Shown: piece after piece, positions 63,351 to 64,000 of the stretch
Layout of the letters: every line of letters starts with the position of its first letter
Numbering within the stretch: position 1 is the first letter of the stretch
Origin: Acidobacteriota bacterium
GTDB taxonomy: Bacteria > Acidobacteriota > Thermoanaerobaculia > Multivoradales > Multivoraceae
Assembly: GCA_028877275.1 (NCBI GenBank)
Contig: JAPPFP010000009.1
Coordinates: 248,001 to 312,000 of the forward strand
DNA length: 64,000 bases
Direction: 5' to 3'
Notes under the pieces: generated by a model
Told to the model about the DNA's origin: nothing
Databases searched by the model: none
Seen by the model: the letters and a program-made list of their open reading frames with translations, nothing else
Position numbers and translations under genes: made by a program

Positions 63351-64000
63351 TCGAAGTTGATCAGGTAGTGGCGGAAGTTCTCGGGCCCCACCTCGTCCAG
63401 CATCTGCAGGAACAGGACCAGCGGCTCGATGTCCGCGTCCGAGATGTTGATCTCGCCGAACAGCGGGTCGACGCCTTCCTGTTCGCTGTCGGCCGCTTCC
63501 GCCAGCGCCATGTGGGCCCGGATCGCGTCTTCGAGGGTGGCGGCGCTGCCGTCGTGCAGGTACGGGTCGGTGCGGGCGAGGTTCCGGAGCGGCGGCGTCT
63601 TGAAGTCGCCGGCGCCGGTGCCGTGGAGCGCGTAGTCGCTGAAGGTCGGCGGCACGTGGCAGCGGACGCAGTTGCCGACGGACTCCACGTCGAAGGCGCG
63701 GAAGAAGGTCTTGAAGCCCTCGTAGGCCGTCTCGGTGAACCCCTCTGGCCGCCGGATCAGGTTCCGCCCCTCCTGGTTGAAGATCCGGCTCTCGATGCTC
63801 GCCGCGTAGTTCAGCATGTCCTCGTCGTCGTTCGGCTGCTTGCGGAAGCGGTTCTGCTCGGCGAACGCGTCCCAGCGCGCGGTCATCGTGTAGCTCAGCG
63901 TGCGGGTGTAGTCGGCCAGGGCGCGGGCGGCGGCCGCGGCCACCTCGGGCCGCGGCAGGGACTCCAGGTCCAGGCCGTAGACCTCCTGGAACTGATCGAG
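63347..64000 (-). CDS. Di-haem cytochrome c peroxidase/MauG-family protein, 5' end outside window
   Basis: C-terminal 217 residues of a periplasmic di-haem peroxidase family protein. A CxxCH haem site, NCVRCHVPPTFSD, is visible, followed by FKTPPLRNLARTDPYLHDGSAATLEDAI, the typical TP(P/T)LRN and (Y/F)HDG(S/R) segment with the second-haem ligand region. It ends EVGPENFRHYLINFE. The frame is open to the window edge and starts beyond it, so the first haem site is not seen. It overlaps the downstream secreted protein gene by 4 nt. These enzymes reduce H2O2 or oxidise protein residues. Confidence 0.9.
   Translation of the reverse strand, partial: LDQFQEVYGLDLESLPRPEVAAAAARALADYTRTLSYTMTARWDAFAEQNRFRKQPNDDEDMLNYAASIESRIFNQEGRNLIRRPEGFTETAYEGFKTFFRAFDVESVGNCVRCHVPPTFSDYALHGTGAGDFKTPPLRNLARTDPYLHDGSAATLEDAIRAHMALAEAADSEQEGVDPLFGEINISDADIEPLVLFLQMLDEVGPENFRHYLINFE

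Overview
The window is very G+C-rich, tightly packed chromosomal DNA with about 56 genes. No gap between genes reaches 300 bases, and I see no rRNA, tRNA, CRISPR array, insertion sequence or phage gene. The gene style suggests an uncultured heterotrophic, probably aerobic bacterium. A TonB-dependent receptor with an N-terminal carboxypeptidase-regulatory-like domain, a sulfatase, DUF1080 proteins and lipoprotein solute-binding proteins are all common in Acidobacteriota, and I favour that phylum. This is inference from gene style, not from a marker gene.

Layout. 1-2022 (minus): cut-off sulfatase and hemB. 2082-6656 (plus): DUF4336 protein, family III CoA-transferase, a crotonase without its catalytic acids, an ABC ATPase and a Cys-rich secreted esterase. 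6637-10509: Ldh-type dehydrogenase (minus), then a double-DUF1080 protein and a LarA-type racemase (plus). 10666-23090 (minus): TonB receptor, gltD, gltB and their LysR neighbour, then a stand-alone complex-I-like antiporter subunit with a small membrane partner. 23159-27784 (plus): full-length Lhr helicase. 27800-29454 (minus): alpha/beta hydrolase and a Trp/Glu-rich repeat protein. 29604-31655 (plus): murA, a MaoC protein and a DUF2007 protein. 31659-33500 (minus): inositol-phosphatase-like protein and MBL hydrolase. 33583-34794 (plus): DUF819 membrane protein. 34836-38623 (minus): deoC, aldehyde dehydrogenase, truncated ALDH and DUF1232 protein. 38679-39773 (plus): aroC. 39837-40762 (minus): dehydratase pair. 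40839-41564 (plus): rsmE. 41593-45997 (minus): pheST and a membrane protein. 46025-49733 (plus): two related Fe-S proteins, a small HTH protein, a luciferase-like monooxygenase and pdxH. 49749-54057 (minus): a sterol C14-reductase-like membrane enzyme and boxC-boxB of aerobic benzoyl-CoA breakdown. 54107-60636 (plus): polyamine-type ABC transporter with two tandem binding proteins and a PLP dehydratase. 60659-64000: MFS transporter (minus), lipoprotein-type isoaspartate methyltransferase (plus), secreted unknown protein and cut-off cytochrome c peroxidase (minus).

How it works together. Much of the content is central metabolism (haem, glutamate, aromatic amino acids, peptidoglycan, PLP, Phe-tRNA) mixed with catabolic modules: deoxyribose to acetyl units through deoC plus ALDH, benzoyl-CoA ring cleavage, CoA-ester chemistry and polyamine or amino-acid uptake.

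Non-coding signals. A TANNNT hexamer often lies 5-9 nt before a start codon with no Shine-Dalgarno sequence, suggesting leaderless mRNAs. Three related stem-loop elements begin within 5 nt of a stop codon, each in the orientation of the gene it follows. A CRP-like palindrome sits between boxC and the ABC operon. The observations most likely to be new are this stem-loop family, the paired QueG/RdhA-like Fe-S proteins with their HTH partner, the two-gene ALDH16-like arrangement, the bacterial sterol reductase and the Trp-Glu-Glu repeat protein.
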